The position numbers and the translations under genes are program-made. DNA of 64,000 nt from Fontibacillus phaseoli (lineage in GTDB: Bacteria; Bacillota; Bacilli; Paenibacillales; Paenibacillaceae). The stretch's first letter is position 1, and every line of letters begins with the position of its first letter. This document shows, in pieces, positions 17,807 through 26,764 of this stretch. The stretch covers positions 1 to 64,000 of the forward strand of contig NZ_QPJW01000001.1 in NCBI RefSeq assembly GCF_003337355.1, in the 5' to 3' direction. The notes beneath the pieces were generated by a model, which did no database searches, had not been told where the DNA came from, and worked only from the letters and a program-made list of their open reading frames with translations.

Positions 17807-20215
17807 TTGCTTCAGCCGAAATACCAATGGAAGACGCTCCCTTGCGATAAAGACGTTGCTTCCAGACTTGCGCAGCAATTGGACATTCCTCCGATTTTGG
17901 CTGCGTTAATGGTTACGCGGGGGATGGAAGATCCGCAGGCAGCCTCCCGTTTCCTTAAAGGCACGATGGAAGATTTGCATGATCCGTTCCTTTTGAGCGG
18001 CATGGCAGAAGCGGTCCCCCGCATCAGGCAGGCGGTTGACGACGGGGAGCGCATTTTAGTTTACGGGGATTATGATGCGGACGGAGTTTCTTCAACCTCA
18101 TTGATGATCCATCTTATGCGACATTTGCAAGCCGACTTCGAATATTACATTCCCCATCGCTCCAAGGAAGGTTACGGACTGCATATTCACGCTCTGGAGC
18201 AAGCCAGGGAGCGCGGAGTAACGCTAGTGGTTACGGTCGATACCGGGATCAGCGCCGTCGAGCAAATCGCCTACGCCTCAAGTGCAGGAATGGACGTGAT
18301 CGTGACCGATCACCATGAGCCTCCGGCCGTTCTTCCGGCTGCTTATGCACTTATTAATCCAAAGCTTCCCTATTGTCCTTATCCCTTTAAGGGATTGGCG
18401 GGCGTCGGGGTTGCCTATAAACTGGCCGTGGCTTTGCTGGGCAGTGAAGTTCCACGGGAATGGACCGAATTGGCAGCACTCGGAACGATCGCAGATTTGA
18501 TGCCGCTTACCGGCGAGAACAGAGTCATTGTCACTTACGGGCTGGCATCCATGATGCACTCTGCTTTTCCGGGAATGACAGCACTGCTTCGCACCGCTGG
18601 CTGGAAATCCGGCGAAGTGACGGCTACCAACATTGCCTTCGGCCTCGCCCCGCGCATCAATGCCAGCGGGCGGATGAGTCATGCCAGTGCAGCGGTGGAA
18701 CTGCTGACCACCCAAAGCTTGGAAGAGGCCGAGCGGGCTGCCCTTGATCTGGATCTCATGAACAAGCAGCGTCAAGCATTGGTCGAGGCCATCGTTCAAG
18801 AGGCGATGGTTGAGTTGGAAGCGAAGGAGGCCGCCGGACGGCTTCCGGATGTGATCGTCGTCGCGGGGGAAGGATGGAACGTCGGCGTAGTCGGCATCGT
18901 TGCCTCGAAAATTCTGGAACGGTATTATCGCCCCACACTCGTATTGGGCATTAACTCGGAGACTGGGGAATGTAAAGGCTCCGCCCGGTCCATCCCGGGC
19001 CTGGATATTTATGAGGCGTTAACGCATTGCGCCGATTTACTGGACCATTTCGGCGGTCATCCTGCAGCGGCAGGGATGTCCTTGAACCGGGAGTCGCTTG
19101 CCGACTTCGACCGGCGTCTGAACGAATTCGCGTCCGGGGTACTGCAGCCGGAGCATTTTATGCCGGTCATGCGAAGTGACCTGGAATGCTCCCTGCAAGA
19201 GATTACCCTTCCGGTCATTGAGCAAATGGAGCTGCTGGCTCCATTCGGAATGGAAAATCCTTGTCCACGGTTGCTGATCCGCGGCGTGAAACTGATCGAA
19301 TCCAGGCAGATGGGCAAGGACGGCAAGCATTTGCGGCTAACGATAAGCCAAAACGGGAAAACGGTGGAAGCGGTTGCCTTTGGGAAAGGTGATTTGGATT
19401 TCCTGCTATCGGAAGAAGCGGTCCTTGATATCATAGCGGAAGCAAGCATTAACGAATGGAACGGTTCCCGCAAACCGCAGTTATTGATTCAGGATTTGGG
19501 CGTTTCCCATATGCAGGTCTATGATTACCGCGGCTCACGAAGTCCCGTCGTCAAAATGAACGAACTGGGAAGCAATCTGGCAAAATGGAATTTTTGCGGA
19601 CCGGGGACGGCGGCGGCTGTGGCGAATCCTGGCTCTCCGTTCCTAAAGGGACATGACGATTTGAATGAACCCGCAATATGGGTATATGATAGGAGAGTCG
19701 GCGTTAGTCCGGCGGATTCCGAATCGGATCCGAAGAGGGCTGAGGATATCAAAACGCTGTTTATTTTGGAAATGCCGGAATCCCCTGTGGAATGGAACGG
19801 CATGCTGTCCTTGTTCGGTTCGCTGGAAAGAGTATATTTACTCCATCCGAAAACTCCGGTTCAGGAATTGATAGAACCACCATCCCGGGACAAATTCAAA
19901 AACGTATACGCCCTTCTTAGAAGCCTTGCTCCCGAGGGTCTTAGAGAAGAAGATTTAATTACCGCGCTAAAAGCTCGCACCTCCTTGTCCGGACGCATGC
20001 TTATCCTGATATTGGACGTTTTTGAGGAACTTGGCTTTATTGCGAGAACTTCGGGAATAGTAACAGTGACGTCATCCCCGTCCAAGCGCGAATTGGAAAC
20101 CTCAACGAGGTACAGAGAACTGGGGCGGCTGGCAGAAATGGAACGGATTCTGCTGCATGCACAGGTTCCGCAGATTACGGAATGGATGCAAGTCCGGACA
20201 CAAGGGGCTTCATAA
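17807..20215 (+). CDS. recJ: Single-stranded-DNA-specific exonuclease RecJ
   Basis: RecJ degrades single-stranded DNA 5' to 3' in recombination and repair. The ~802-residue protein shows DHH motifs VYGDYDADGVSSTSLM, TVDTGISAVEQI, VTDHHEPP and the DHHA1 motif FGGHPAAAGMSL, then an OB-fold and a long C-terminal extension typical of Firmicute RecJ. I chose TTG 17807 after AAGAAGGTG; the frame opens at 17777 without a good site. Only 35 bases separate it from the CDF gene. Confidence 0.95.
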   Translation: MLQPKYQWKTLPCDKDVASRLAQQLDIPPILAALMVTRGMEDPQAASRFLKGTMEDLHDPFLLSGMAEAVPRIRQAVDDGERILVYGDYDADGVSSTSLMIHLMRHLQADFEYYIPHRSKEGYGLHIHALEQARERGVTLVVTVDTGISAVEQIAYASSAGMDVIVTDHHEPPAVLPAAYALINPKLPYCPYPFKGLAGVGVAYKLAVALLGSEVPREWTELAALGTIADLMPLTGENRVIVTYGLASMMHSAFPGMTALLRTAGWKSGEVTATNIAFGLAPRINASGRMSHASAAVELLTTQSLEEAERAALDLDLMNKQRQALVEAIVQEAMVELEAKEAAGRLPDVIVVAGEGWNVGVVGIVASKILERYYRPTLVLGINSETGECKGSARSIPGLDIYEALTHCADLLDHFGGHPAAAGMSLNRESLADFDRRLNEFASGVLQPEHFMPVMRSDLECSLQEITLPVIEQMELLAPFGMENPCPRLLIRGVKLIESRQMGKDGKHLRLTISQNGKTVEAVAFGKGDLDFLLSEEAVLDIIAEASINEWNGSRKPQLLIQDLGVSHMQVYDYRGSRSPVVKMNELGSNLAKWNFCGPGTAAAVANPGSPFLKGHDDLNEPAIWVYDRRVGVSPADSESDPKRAEDIKTLFILEMPESPVEWNGMLSLFGSLERVYLLHPKTPVQELIEPPSRDKFKNVYALLRSLAPEGLREEDLITALKARTSLSGRMLILILDVFEELGFIARTSGIVTVTSSPSKRELETSTRYRELGRLAEMERILLHAQVPQITEWMQVRTQGAS

Positions 20216-20260
20216 CCATATACTTATTAAGCTTTGCATATTTTCTAGGAGGAGATTTTA

Positions 20261-20779
20261 TTGGATTTCAAAGACTATATCCGGGTTATTCCCGATTTCC
20301 CGCAACCAGGCATCAGCTTTAAGGACATTACAACCTTATTGAACGACGGGGAGAAGTACCGTCTGGCGATCGACCAGTTGAAAGAGCTCGTTTCCGATCT
20401 GAAGATCGATCTGATCGCCGGCCCGGAAGCCCGCGGCTTCGTTGTCGGTGCACCGCTGGCTTATGCCCTGGGCGTAGGATTTGTCCCTATCCGCAAAAGC
20501 GGCAAATTGCCTTATGAAACCATTGAGGTAGGATACGATCTCGAATACGGTAAGGACACGCTTGCCATGCACAGCGATGCCATCAAGCCGGGGCAAAATA
20601 TCCTGATCGCCGATGATCTTCTCGCTACGGGAGGTACGATCTCCACTTCGGTCAATCTTGTCCGTCAGCTTGGGGGAAATGTAGTCGGAACCGCCTTCCT
20701 GATCGAGCTCGGCGAACTGAACGGACGTGCAAAGCTGCCGGGTATCGATGTATTCACCCTGGTACATTACGATTATTAA
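20261..20779 (+). CDS. apt: Adenine phosphoribosyltransferase
   Basis: Apt converts adenine and PRPP to AMP. The 172-residue product has [32 protein letters not shown] and the PRPP-binding motif [17 protein letters not shown] 20261 follows AGGAGGAG. It is between recJ and relA, as in B. subtilis, though here uraA is inserted on the other strand. Confidence 0.97.
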   Translation: MDFKDYIRVIPDFPQPGISFKDITTLLNDGEKYRLAIDQLKELVSDLKIDLIAGPEARGFVVGAPLAYALGVGFVPIRKSGKLPYETIEVGYDLEYGKDTLAMHSDAIKPGQNILIADDLLATGGTISTSVNLVRQLGGNVVGTAFLIELGELNGRAKLPGIDVFTLVHYDY

Positions 20780-20799
20780 TTACATGAACTGTAAATAAA

Positions 20800-20840
20800 G
20801 AAGCTGTCCTCAAGGTTAAACTTGAGAGACAGCCTTTTTA
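20800..20840 (+). terminator. Bidirectional terminator between apt and uraA
   Basis: AAGCTGTCCTCAAG pairs with CTTGAGAGACAGCCTT, followed by T's. It lies between two convergent genes. Confidence 0.8.
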
Positions 20841-20851
20841 TTTACAGCGGC

Positions 20852-22141
20852 TTAGTGAGCCGCTTCATCCTTATCATTGGACCAGCCAAGCACTTGAATC
20901 AATTTAAAGAACAAGCTGAGCACGATGCCGACGATGGTGGCCAAAGCCATCCCTTTCAGTTCGATATGGCCCATAGTCAGCTTGGTTCCGCTGAGTCCGA
21001 TGACCAGAACAATCGTCGCGAGCAGCATATTGGTCGGTTTGGAGAAATCGACCTTTTGCTCTACAAAGATCCGCAGACCAGAAGCCGCGATGACTCCGAA
21101 CAGAAGCAGGGATACACCGCCCATGACCGGCTCCGGAATAAAGGCGATGATCGCGGAAAATTTGCCCGAGAAAGATAGCAGAATCGCAAAAATGGCTGCA
21201 CCGCCGATGACGAAGATGGAATAGACCTTTGTCAACGCCATGACCCCGATATTTTCGCCGTAAGTGGTATTGGGAGTGGAACCGACGAAGCCGGACAGGA
21301 TGGTCGATATCCCGTTCCCGAACAACGAGCGGTGCAGACCGGGATCTTTGGATAGATCTTTACCTACGATGTTGCTCGTTACAAGCAAATGCCCGATGTG
21401 CTCGACAATTACGACCAGGGCAACCGGGATAATGGTGATGATTGCGGAAATATCCCATTGCGGTGTAGTAACGGTAGGGAGCGAGAACCAATTGGCTTCA
21501 GCAATGGCTGTGGTATTCACTTCTCCAAGTATATACGCAAGGACGTAACCGACCACAATTCCGATCAGGATATGAATGATTTTTGGAAAACCGCGGAACA
21601 GGACGGCACCGAGCACGGTGACACCGAGGGTAACCAAGGACAACAAGATGCTGGTTGAGTCCGGTGTCCATGCCTGGGCAGGGTTTTTCGAGATCCATCC
21701 TGCCATGCCGGCGGCTACCGGAATCAGTTCGAGACCGATCAAGGCCACGATGGCGCCCATGGCTGCCGGCGGGAACACGACATCGATCCAGGACGTGCCG
21801 GCATACTTGGCCACCAATCCGACCAATACGAAGATGACGCCGGTCACGATGAAGGCACCCAGTGCCAGCGAATAACCGTTATCGGGATGTGCAACCAGAA
21901 CCAAAGTTACCGGGGAAATGAAAGCAAAGCTGGAGCCGAGGTAAGCGGGGATTTTTCCTCTACAGATGAAAATGTAAAGCAGGGTTCCGATACCGTTCAT
22001 CAGCAGAATCATGCCGGGATCGACCCCGAACAGATTCGGCACAAGCACGGTGCTGCCGAACATGGCGAATAGATGCTGCAAACTCAGCAGGACGCCGGGT
22101 CCTAAAGAAACTTTTTCATTAACTTGGATTTCGCGCTGCAA
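20852..22141 (-). CDS. uraA: Uracil permease, NCS2 family
   Basis: UraA/PyrP is the uracil:proton symporter of the nucleobase/ascorbate family. The 429-residue protein has about 14 hydrophobic segments and the markers QHLFAMFGSTVLVPN, VVIVEHIGHLLVTSN (the glutamate binds uracil in the family), STPNTTYGENIGVMALTKV and GGVSLLLFGVIAASGLR. The start is TTG 22141 with GAGGAG upstream. It shares the 295-base gap with relA, which reads away from it. Uracil specificity rests on these motifs. Confidence 0.93.
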   Translation of the reverse strand: MQREIQVNEKVSLGPGVLLSLQHLFAMFGSTVLVPNLFGVDPGMILLMNGIGTLLYIFICRGKIPAYLGSSFAFISPVTLVLVAHPDNGYSLALGAFIVTGVIFVLVGLVAKYAGTSWIDVVFPPAAMGAIVALIGLELIPVAAGMAGWISKNPAQAWTPDSTSILLSLVTLGVTVLGAVLFRGFPKIIHILIGIVVGYVLAYILGEVNTTAIAEANWFSLPTVTTPQWDISAIITIIPVALVVIVEHIGHLLVTSNIVGKDLSKDPGLHRSLFGNGISTILSGFVGSTPNTTYGENIGVMALTKVYSIFVIGGAAIFAILLSFSGKFSAIIAFIPEPVMGGVSLLLFGVIAASGLRIFVEQKVDFSKPTNMLLATIVLVIGLSGTKLTMGHIELKGMALATIVGIVLSLFFKLIQVLGWSNDKDEAAH

Positions 22142-22358
22142 ACAAGGTCACTCCTCTATTTTTTCACGGTTAATGATAACTATCCTTAATAGATTAATTA
22201 GATTGCAGTCATTTTACAACATAAAAATTTATAAAGAGCGGGTTTATTCTACAAATTCTCCTAAAGAAAATACCAGCATACATGGAAAGGGCTCACGGGG
22301 TTATTTGTGAACAGGGCTGGTAACGGTCTGCTTTTTCGCAACATACCATGGCTAAGAG

Positions 22359-22387
22359 TTGACGGAAGAAGGCGCAAGAGTCATAAT
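22359..22387 (+). promoter_or_regulatory. Sigma-A promoter for relA
   Basis: TTGACG (22359-22364), a 17-base spacer and CATAAT (22382-22387). The relA start codon is about 50 bases downstream. Confidence 0.7.
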
Positions 22388-22436
22388 TATAGGAAATCAA
22401 AATTGGGGATTATAGAAAGGAATCGAGCAGGATTCA

Positions 22437-24614
22437 ATGGGCATAGAGCGATTACTTGAAAAGGCGTCGGCCTATATAAAACAACCGGACCTGGAGCACA
22501 TTCGGGAAGCCTATGATTTCGCGGAGCAGGCCCATCACGGACAAGTGCGCAAATCCGGGGAACCATATATTCTGCATCCTTTAGCGGTTGCGGAAATTGT
22601 CGTCAATATGCAGATGGATATCTTGTCCATTATTGCTGCGTTGCTTCATGACGTTGTAGAGGACACAACCGTTTCCCTGAAGGAAATTGAAGAGCATTTC
22701 GGCCAAGACTGCGCCATGCTTGTCGACGGGTTGACCAAACTGGAACGGATCAAGTTCCAGTCCAAGGAAGAACAGCAAAATGAGAATTACCGGAAAATGT
22801 TCATCGCTATGGCGCAGGACATCCGCGTCATTGTCATTAAGCTTGCGGACCGTCTCCACAATATGCGTACGTTGAAATATCAATCCGAGGAGAGCCAGCG
22901 GCGCATCGCGTATGAAACGCTGGAAATTTTTTGTCCGATTGCAAATCGGCTCGGGATATCGGCGATCAAATGGGAGATGGAAGATATTGCGCTCCGGTAC
23001 TTGAATCCGCAGCAATATTACCGGATCGCTAATTTGATGCGGAAAAAAAGAGCGGAACGCGAAGAATATATCGATAGCGTCATTGCACGCATTTCCGAGA
23101 AGCTGGATGAGATGGGGGTCGAAGCCGATTTATTGGGCCGTCCCAAGCATATCTATAGCGTCTATAAGAAGATGACCACAAAAAACAAACAGTTCAATGA
23201 GATTTATGATCTGCTCGCGATTCGGGTTATTGTCGACAATATTAAGGATTGCTATGCGACTTTGGGCATTATTCATACATTATGGAAACCGATGCCTGGC
23301 CGCTTTAAGGATTATATAGCCATGCCGAAGGCCAATATGTACCAGTCGTTGCACACAACGGTTGTGGGACCTAATGGCGAGCCGACCGAAGTGCAAATCC
23401 GCACCTGGGAGATGCACCGGACCGCAGAATACGGGATTGCGGCGCACTGGGCTTATAAGGAAGGTCCGGAAAGCGGCGGTCCTGAGAAAAGAATGACCTT
23501 TTTCAACGAAATTTTGGAACTCCAGCACGAGGCCAAGGATGCATCGGAATTCGTGGAGTCGCTTAAAATGGATTTTTTCACGGATTTGGTGTTCGTGTTT
23601 ACTCCATCCGGCGAAGTGATCGAGCTGCCTTCGGGATCGGTGCCTTTGGATTTTGCCTACCGGATTCATACCGAAGTCGGCAACCGGACGATCGGCGCCA
23701 AGGTGAACGGCCGGATCGTTCCCCTGGATCACAGACTGAAGACCGGGGATATCATCGAAATTCTGACGTCCAAACATTCTTACGGGCCGAGCCAAGACTG
23801 GCTCAAAATCGCCCAGTCCTCCCATGCCCGCAGCAAAATCAAGCAGTGGTTCAAGAAGGAGAAGCGGGAGGAAAATGTTGAAAAGGGACGCGAAGCGATC
23901 GAGCGCGAGCTGAAACGTGCAGGCATTGAACCGTCCGCCTGGATGTCCGATGACAAGCTGATGGAAGCCTGCAAAAAGTTCGCCTTCAACGATATCGACG
24001 ACATGCTGTCCGCAGTCGGCTTTGGCGGTATTACCGCCGCTCAGATCACGACGAAACTGACGGAGAAGCTCCGCAAAGAACAGGAAGAGAGCAACTCGAT
24101 CGAGCTTACTTCGGAAGTGAAGGAAGTCAAAGCTGCGCCGGAAGAGCGGAAGCAGCGTCCGACGAACGGTGTTGTGGTGAAAGGGATCGATAATCTGCTC
24201 GTTCGCTTTGCCAGATGCTGCAATCCGGTTCCAGGCGACGACATCGTCGGTTATATTACGCGTGGCCGCGGCGTCTCCGTACACCGCAGCGACTGTCCGA
24301 ACATTCCAAACGGCAGTGACGACGAGGAAGCAGCCCGCGTCATCGATGTGGAATGGGAAAGCGCCATTGAGGCCAACTACAGCGTCGATATCGAGATTAC
24401 GGGACACGATCGGCGCAATTTCCTGAACGAAGTGCTTCAGGCCGTGTCGGAAAGCAAAACGAATATTTCGGCGGTTTCCGGACGGTCGGATAAAAATAAA
24501 ATGGCGCTTGTCCATATGACGATTCTGATCCGGAATACGGATCATCTGCAATCCGTGGTGGAAAGAATCAAGCGCGTGAAAGACGTTTATACGGTGCACC
24601 GGATTATGCAATAA
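22437..24614 (+). CDS. relA: Bifunctional (p)ppGpp synthetase/hydrolase
   Basis: The long RSH enzyme makes and degrades (p)ppGpp in the stringent response. The 725-residue product has the HD hydrolase (HGQVRKSGEPYILHP, LLHDVVEDT), the synthetase with RPKHIYSVYKKM and YQSLHTTV, then TGS (VFTPSGEVIELP, FAYRIHTEVG), a zinc-finger/CC region (RFARCCNPVPGDDIVGY) and a C-terminal ACT domain (VDIEITGHDRRNFL). Conserved HD residues suggest active hydrolase. The ATG at 22437 follows AGGATTC weakly. dtd follows after 48 bases. Confidence 0.97.
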   Translation: MGIERLLEKASAYIKQPDLEHIREAYDFAEQAHHGQVRKSGEPYILHPLAVAEIVVNMQMDILSIIAALLHDVVEDTTVSLKEIEEHFGQDCAMLVDGLTKLERIKFQSKEEQQNENYRKMFIAMAQDIRVIVIKLADRLHNMRTLKYQSEESQRRIAYETLEIFCPIANRLGISAIKWEMEDIALRYLNPQQYYRIANLMRKKRAEREEYIDSVIARISEKLDEMGVEADLLGRPKHIYSVYKKMTTKNKQFNEIYDLLAIRVIVDNIKDCYATLGIIHTLWKPMPGRFKDYIAMPKANMYQSLHTTVVGPNGEPTEVQIRTWEMHRTAEYGIAAHWAYKEGPESGGPEKRMTFFNEILELQHEAKDASEFVESLKMDFFTDLVFVFTPSGEVIELPSGSVPLDFAYRIHTEVGNRTIGAKVNGRIVPLDHRLKTGDIIEILTSKHSYGPSQDWLKIAQSSHARSKIKQWFKKEKREENVEKGREAIERELKRAGIEPSAWMSDDKLMEACKKFAFNDIDDMLSAVGFGGITAAQITTKLTEKLRKEQEESNSIELTSEVKEVKAAPEERKQRPTNGVVVKGIDNLLVRFARCCNPVPGDDIVGYITRGRGVSVHRSDCPNIPNGSDDEEAARVIDVEWESAIEANYSVDIEITGHDRRNFLNEVLQAVSESKTNISAVSGRSDKNKMALVHMTILIRNTDHLQSVVERIKRVKDVYTVHRIMQ

Positions 24615-24662
24615 CGTGCAAGAAACCGGAGCATCCCATCAGCACATGAGGAGCAAAACAGC

Positions 24663-25109
24663 ATGAAAATAGTGGTCCAACGCTGTAAGAAAGGCAAGGT
24701 GGTGGTCGGTAACGAAACTATCGGGTCCATCGGCCAAGGCCTCGTTTTGCTGGTAGGAATTACGCATGGGGATAACGAAAAGGATGCGGCATACCTTGCC
24801 GACAAAATCGCGGGATTACGCATTTTTGAAGACGAGGACGGTAAGATGAATCTCAGTGTAGCGGAGATCGGCGGAGCCATTTTGTCGGTTTCGCAGTTTA
24901 CACTGTACGGGGACTGCCGGAAGGGCAAACGCCCTAGTTTTACCAACGCCGCGAAGCCGGATATCGCAGCCCCGCTTTATGACCGGTTTAACGAACTTCT
25001 TCGTCAAAAAGACCTGGTTGTGGAAACCGGAAAATTCGGCGCCGATATGGATGTGGAGTTTACGAATTGGGGGCCGGTTACGCTCATTTTGGAGCATCCC
25101 TTGGTTTGA
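24663..25109 (+). CDS. dtd: D-aminoacyl-tRNA deacylase
   Basis: Dtd hydrolyses D-amino acids, and glycine on tRNA-Ala, from mischarged tRNA. The 148-residue product has the active-site motif [19 protein letters not shown] and the C-terminal NWGPVTLIL, the cross-subunit Gly-cisPro motif. Start ATG 24663 lies after AGGAGC. It forms the relA-dtd pair seen across Firmicutes. Confidence 0.96.
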   Translation: MKIVVQRCKKGKVVVGNETIGSIGQGLVLLVGITHGDNEKDAAYLADKIAGLRIFEDEDGKMNLSVAEIGGAILSVSQFTLYGDCRKGKRPSFTNAAKPDIAAPLYDRFNELLRQKDLVVETGKFGADMDVEFTNWGPVTLILEHPLV

Positions 25110-25201
25110 GTTTGGTTGCTTTACGGGATAAGGGATTCTTTTATTGGACAACCTGTGGGTATGCTGTGAAAAACGTCCGCATAAAGGAGTTCCTGATCTC
25201 A

Positions 25202-25366
25202 ATGCGTCAATCTTTAAAATCGCGGATTTGGCAGGGGTCTCCCTTGCTCACCGCGGGTGGTCGAAACGAAGCGCAGGCTCTGGCGCGCTCCGCACAGGCC
25301 GAGGAACTGAAGGCCGTTCGGGAAATCAGACCCTCGGGGGAATATGTCCCCCGGCCGGGAAGCTAA
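25202..25366 (+). CDS. Possible small protein of unknown function
   Basis: A 54-codon frame starts at ATG 25202 and ends just before a strong terminator. Its product is basic and helical-looking in the middle (NEAQALARSAQAEELKAV) and has no family I recognise. AAAGGAG lies 12 bases upstream, which is long. The frame continues open upstream to 25067, inside dtd. The stretch 25110-25376 may instead be a structured RNA or decayed sequence; note the GGGGGA/TCCCCC inverted repeat near 25336-25355. Confidence 0.3.
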   Translation: MRQSLKSRIWQGSPLLTAGGRNEAQALARSAQAEELKAVREIRPSGEYVPRPGS

Positions 25367-25376
25367 AGAGGCGAAG

Positions 25377-25418
25377 AAAAAAAGGGATCGGGGAAAGGGA
25401 AACCCGGTGCCTTTTTTG
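25377..25418 (+). terminator. Terminator before the PfpI gene
   Basis: A stem built from AAAAAAGGGATCGGG and CCCGGTGCCTTTTTT with one mismatch, followed by T's. It ends the relA-dtd (plus small ORF) transcript. Confidence 0.75.
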
Positions 25419-25422
25419 TTGT

Positions 25423-25448
25423 GTTATAAAGCAAGGCCATTCGGGTAA
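25423..25448 (+). promoter_or_regulatory. Sigma-B-like promoter candidate for the PfpI gene
   Basis: GTTATA (25423-25428), 14 bases, then GGGTAA (25443-25448). This resembles the general-stress consensus GTTTAA-N12-15-GGGTAT. Related stress proteins are sigma-B controlled in B. subtilis; whether this organism has sigma-B is not shown here. Confidence 0.35.
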
Positions 25449-25486
25449 TAACAAGCGAAAGACACTTCCGGGAGGAGAACGAACTC

Positions 25487-26008
25487 ATGAGCAAAGTAGC
25501 TTTTTTGCTTGCGAACCAATTTGAAGATTCGGAAATGCAGGTTCCATACGATGAAGTGAAGAAAGCCGGTCACGAGGCAGATATCATCGGTCTTAAAGCC
25601 GGGGAAACTTTAAAAGGCAAACAAGGCAAGGTCGAATATACGGCAGATAAGGGAATCGCCGAGGTGAAGGCGGAAGATTACGAGGCCGTGGTTATTCCCG
25701 GCGGGTCTTCCCCTGAAAATCTCAGACTGGACCTAGGGATTTTGGAATTTGTCGCAAACGCCGATAAATCCGGCAAGCCGATTGCCGCGATCTGCCATGG
25801 TCCGCAAATTATGATTAGCGCCGGTTTATTGAAGGGCAGAACGATCACCTGCTATCCGCCATTGCAGGACGATATGGTAAATGCAGGCGCAAAGTTCCGC
25901 GACGAGGAGGTCGTCGTTGACGGCAACTTCGTAACTTCGCGAACACCGAAGGACGAGCCCGCATTTGTACGGGAATTGTTGGGAAAGTTGCAGTCGGGAG
26001 CCAAGTGA
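25487..26008 (+). CDS. DJ-1/PfpI-family protein (general stress protein 18-like)
   Basis: The family includes stress-induced deglycase/glyoxalase-like enzymes. The 173-residue product has the nucleophile elbow IAAICHGPQIMIS (Cys) and an upstream acidic motif in ANQFEDSE, with PGGSSPENLR between. GGGAGGAG precedes ATG 25487. The sigma-B-like promoter and the following small gene suggest a stress unit. Activity on glycated substrates is disputed for the family, so I name only the fold. Confidence 0.9.
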   Translation: MSKVAFLLANQFEDSEMQVPYDEVKKAGHEADIIGLKAGETLKGKQGKVEYTADKGIAEVKAEDYEAVVIPGGSSPENLRLDLGILEFVANADKSGKPIAAICHGPQIMISAGLLKGRTITCYPPLQDDMVNAGAKFRDEEVVVDGNFVTSRTPKDEPAFVRELLGKLQSGAK

Positions 26009-26075
26009 TTATTTAAGGCTAGACCACTTGGGACTGGAAAGAAAATATTTGCAGTTCAAAAAGGAGAGATTGAAC

Positions 26076-26555
26076 ATGGCCAAGCATATTCAAGCGTATT
26101 TCAGGAGTGAAGACCAGGCGGAAGGGGCAAGGACAAGCTTGCTCCCCTTTGAAATGGAACAGGTTGAGGTCAGTTCGCTGGATCATTCGATCGGCAGAAG
26201 CCACAATATTCTCGTTCCCTTACTCCCTGTTAACAGCACAACTGTTAACACAGGCGGAACGTATGGTGCCGTAGGCATACCGGGAACCGTATCCGCGCAA
26301 GGAGTGCTGCCGGTAGTAGCGATGGGAGACAAGGATGCCGAAGACGGCAAAATCAACGGCGAGCGAGTCGATACCGAACGGGATCGTCCCAATTTCGATT
26401 CGGAACTGGATCCCGTAACCGACGTTACTGGTGTAAGTGATGATGATTACAGAAACTTGAAGTATGTATTGACTGCCAAAGTCAGGGAGGCGGATTATGA
26501 CGATATCGTTCATAAACTGCGTTTGCAAGGGGCGTTTGTCGAACATCTGGATTGA
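26076..26555 (+). CDS. Small protein of unknown function, possibly stress related
   Basis: The 159-residue product starts MAKHIQAYFRSEDQAEGA after AAGGAGA. The first 40 residues distantly resemble YflT-type general stress proteins, which pair an N-terminal half-ferredoxin fold with a Gly-rich core. Here the core holds Gly, Val and Pro (NTGGTYGAVGIPGTVSA) followed by an acidic, Asp-rich linker and a C-terminal segment (YVLTAKVREADYDDIVHKLR). It lies 67 bases after the PfpI gene. The link to stress is inferred from context. Confidence 0.65.
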   Translation: MAKHIQAYFRSEDQAEGARTSLLPFEMEQVEVSSLDHSIGRSHNILVPLLPVNSTTVNTGGTYGAVGIPGTVSAQGVLPVVAMGDKDAEDGKINGERVDTERDRPNFDSELDPVTDVTGVSDDDYRNLKYVLTAKVREADYDDIVHKLRLQGAFVEHLD

Positions 26556-26648
26556 AGGCACCGCCCTTTTGCAACAAAAAAGCCGGTTCCGCAATTTCTT
26601 GTAATGTAACTGTAATATTAGTTTCATGTTCCTTTAACATAGCCTGTT

Positions 26649-26717
26649 TATAATAACAACATGACCCCCTTTTTTATATAACCTTTGGACCTGTGCCCCG
26701 TTGGTGCAGGTTTTTTT
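26649..26717 (+). ncRNA. Promoter-like -10 followed by terminator, no gene between
   Basis: TATAAT at 26649-26654 is followed 35 bases later by a strong hairpin (ACCTGTGCC / GGTGCAGGT, 26689-26711) and seven T's. Upstream, TAA triplets recur at 6-7 base steps (about 26610-26640), which could be an activator site. This predicts a very short RNA. It could also be a terminator shielding the hisS promoter. Confidence 0.35.
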
Positions 26718-26729
26718 CTTTGTTCTTAC

Positions 26730-26758
26730 TTGACTTTGTTACTGCAATTCCTTAAAAT
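26730..26758 (+). promoter_or_regulatory. Sigma-A promoter for the hisS T-box leader
   Basis: TTGACT (26730-26735), 17 bases, TAAAAT (26753-26758). It places the transcript start near 26765, giving a ~470-base leader before hisS. Confidence 0.8.
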
Positions 26759-26764
26759 CAGGAA

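Noticed and set aside
22142..22310. PyrR-like site (CCCCGTGAG) upstream of uraA on the minus strand
   Set aside because: It misses three consensus positions and no attenuator terminator follows.
23280..24611. 443-codon minus-strand open frame opposite relA
   Set aside because: It is the shadow of the relA reading frame in GC-rich sequence, with odd composition and no ribosome site.
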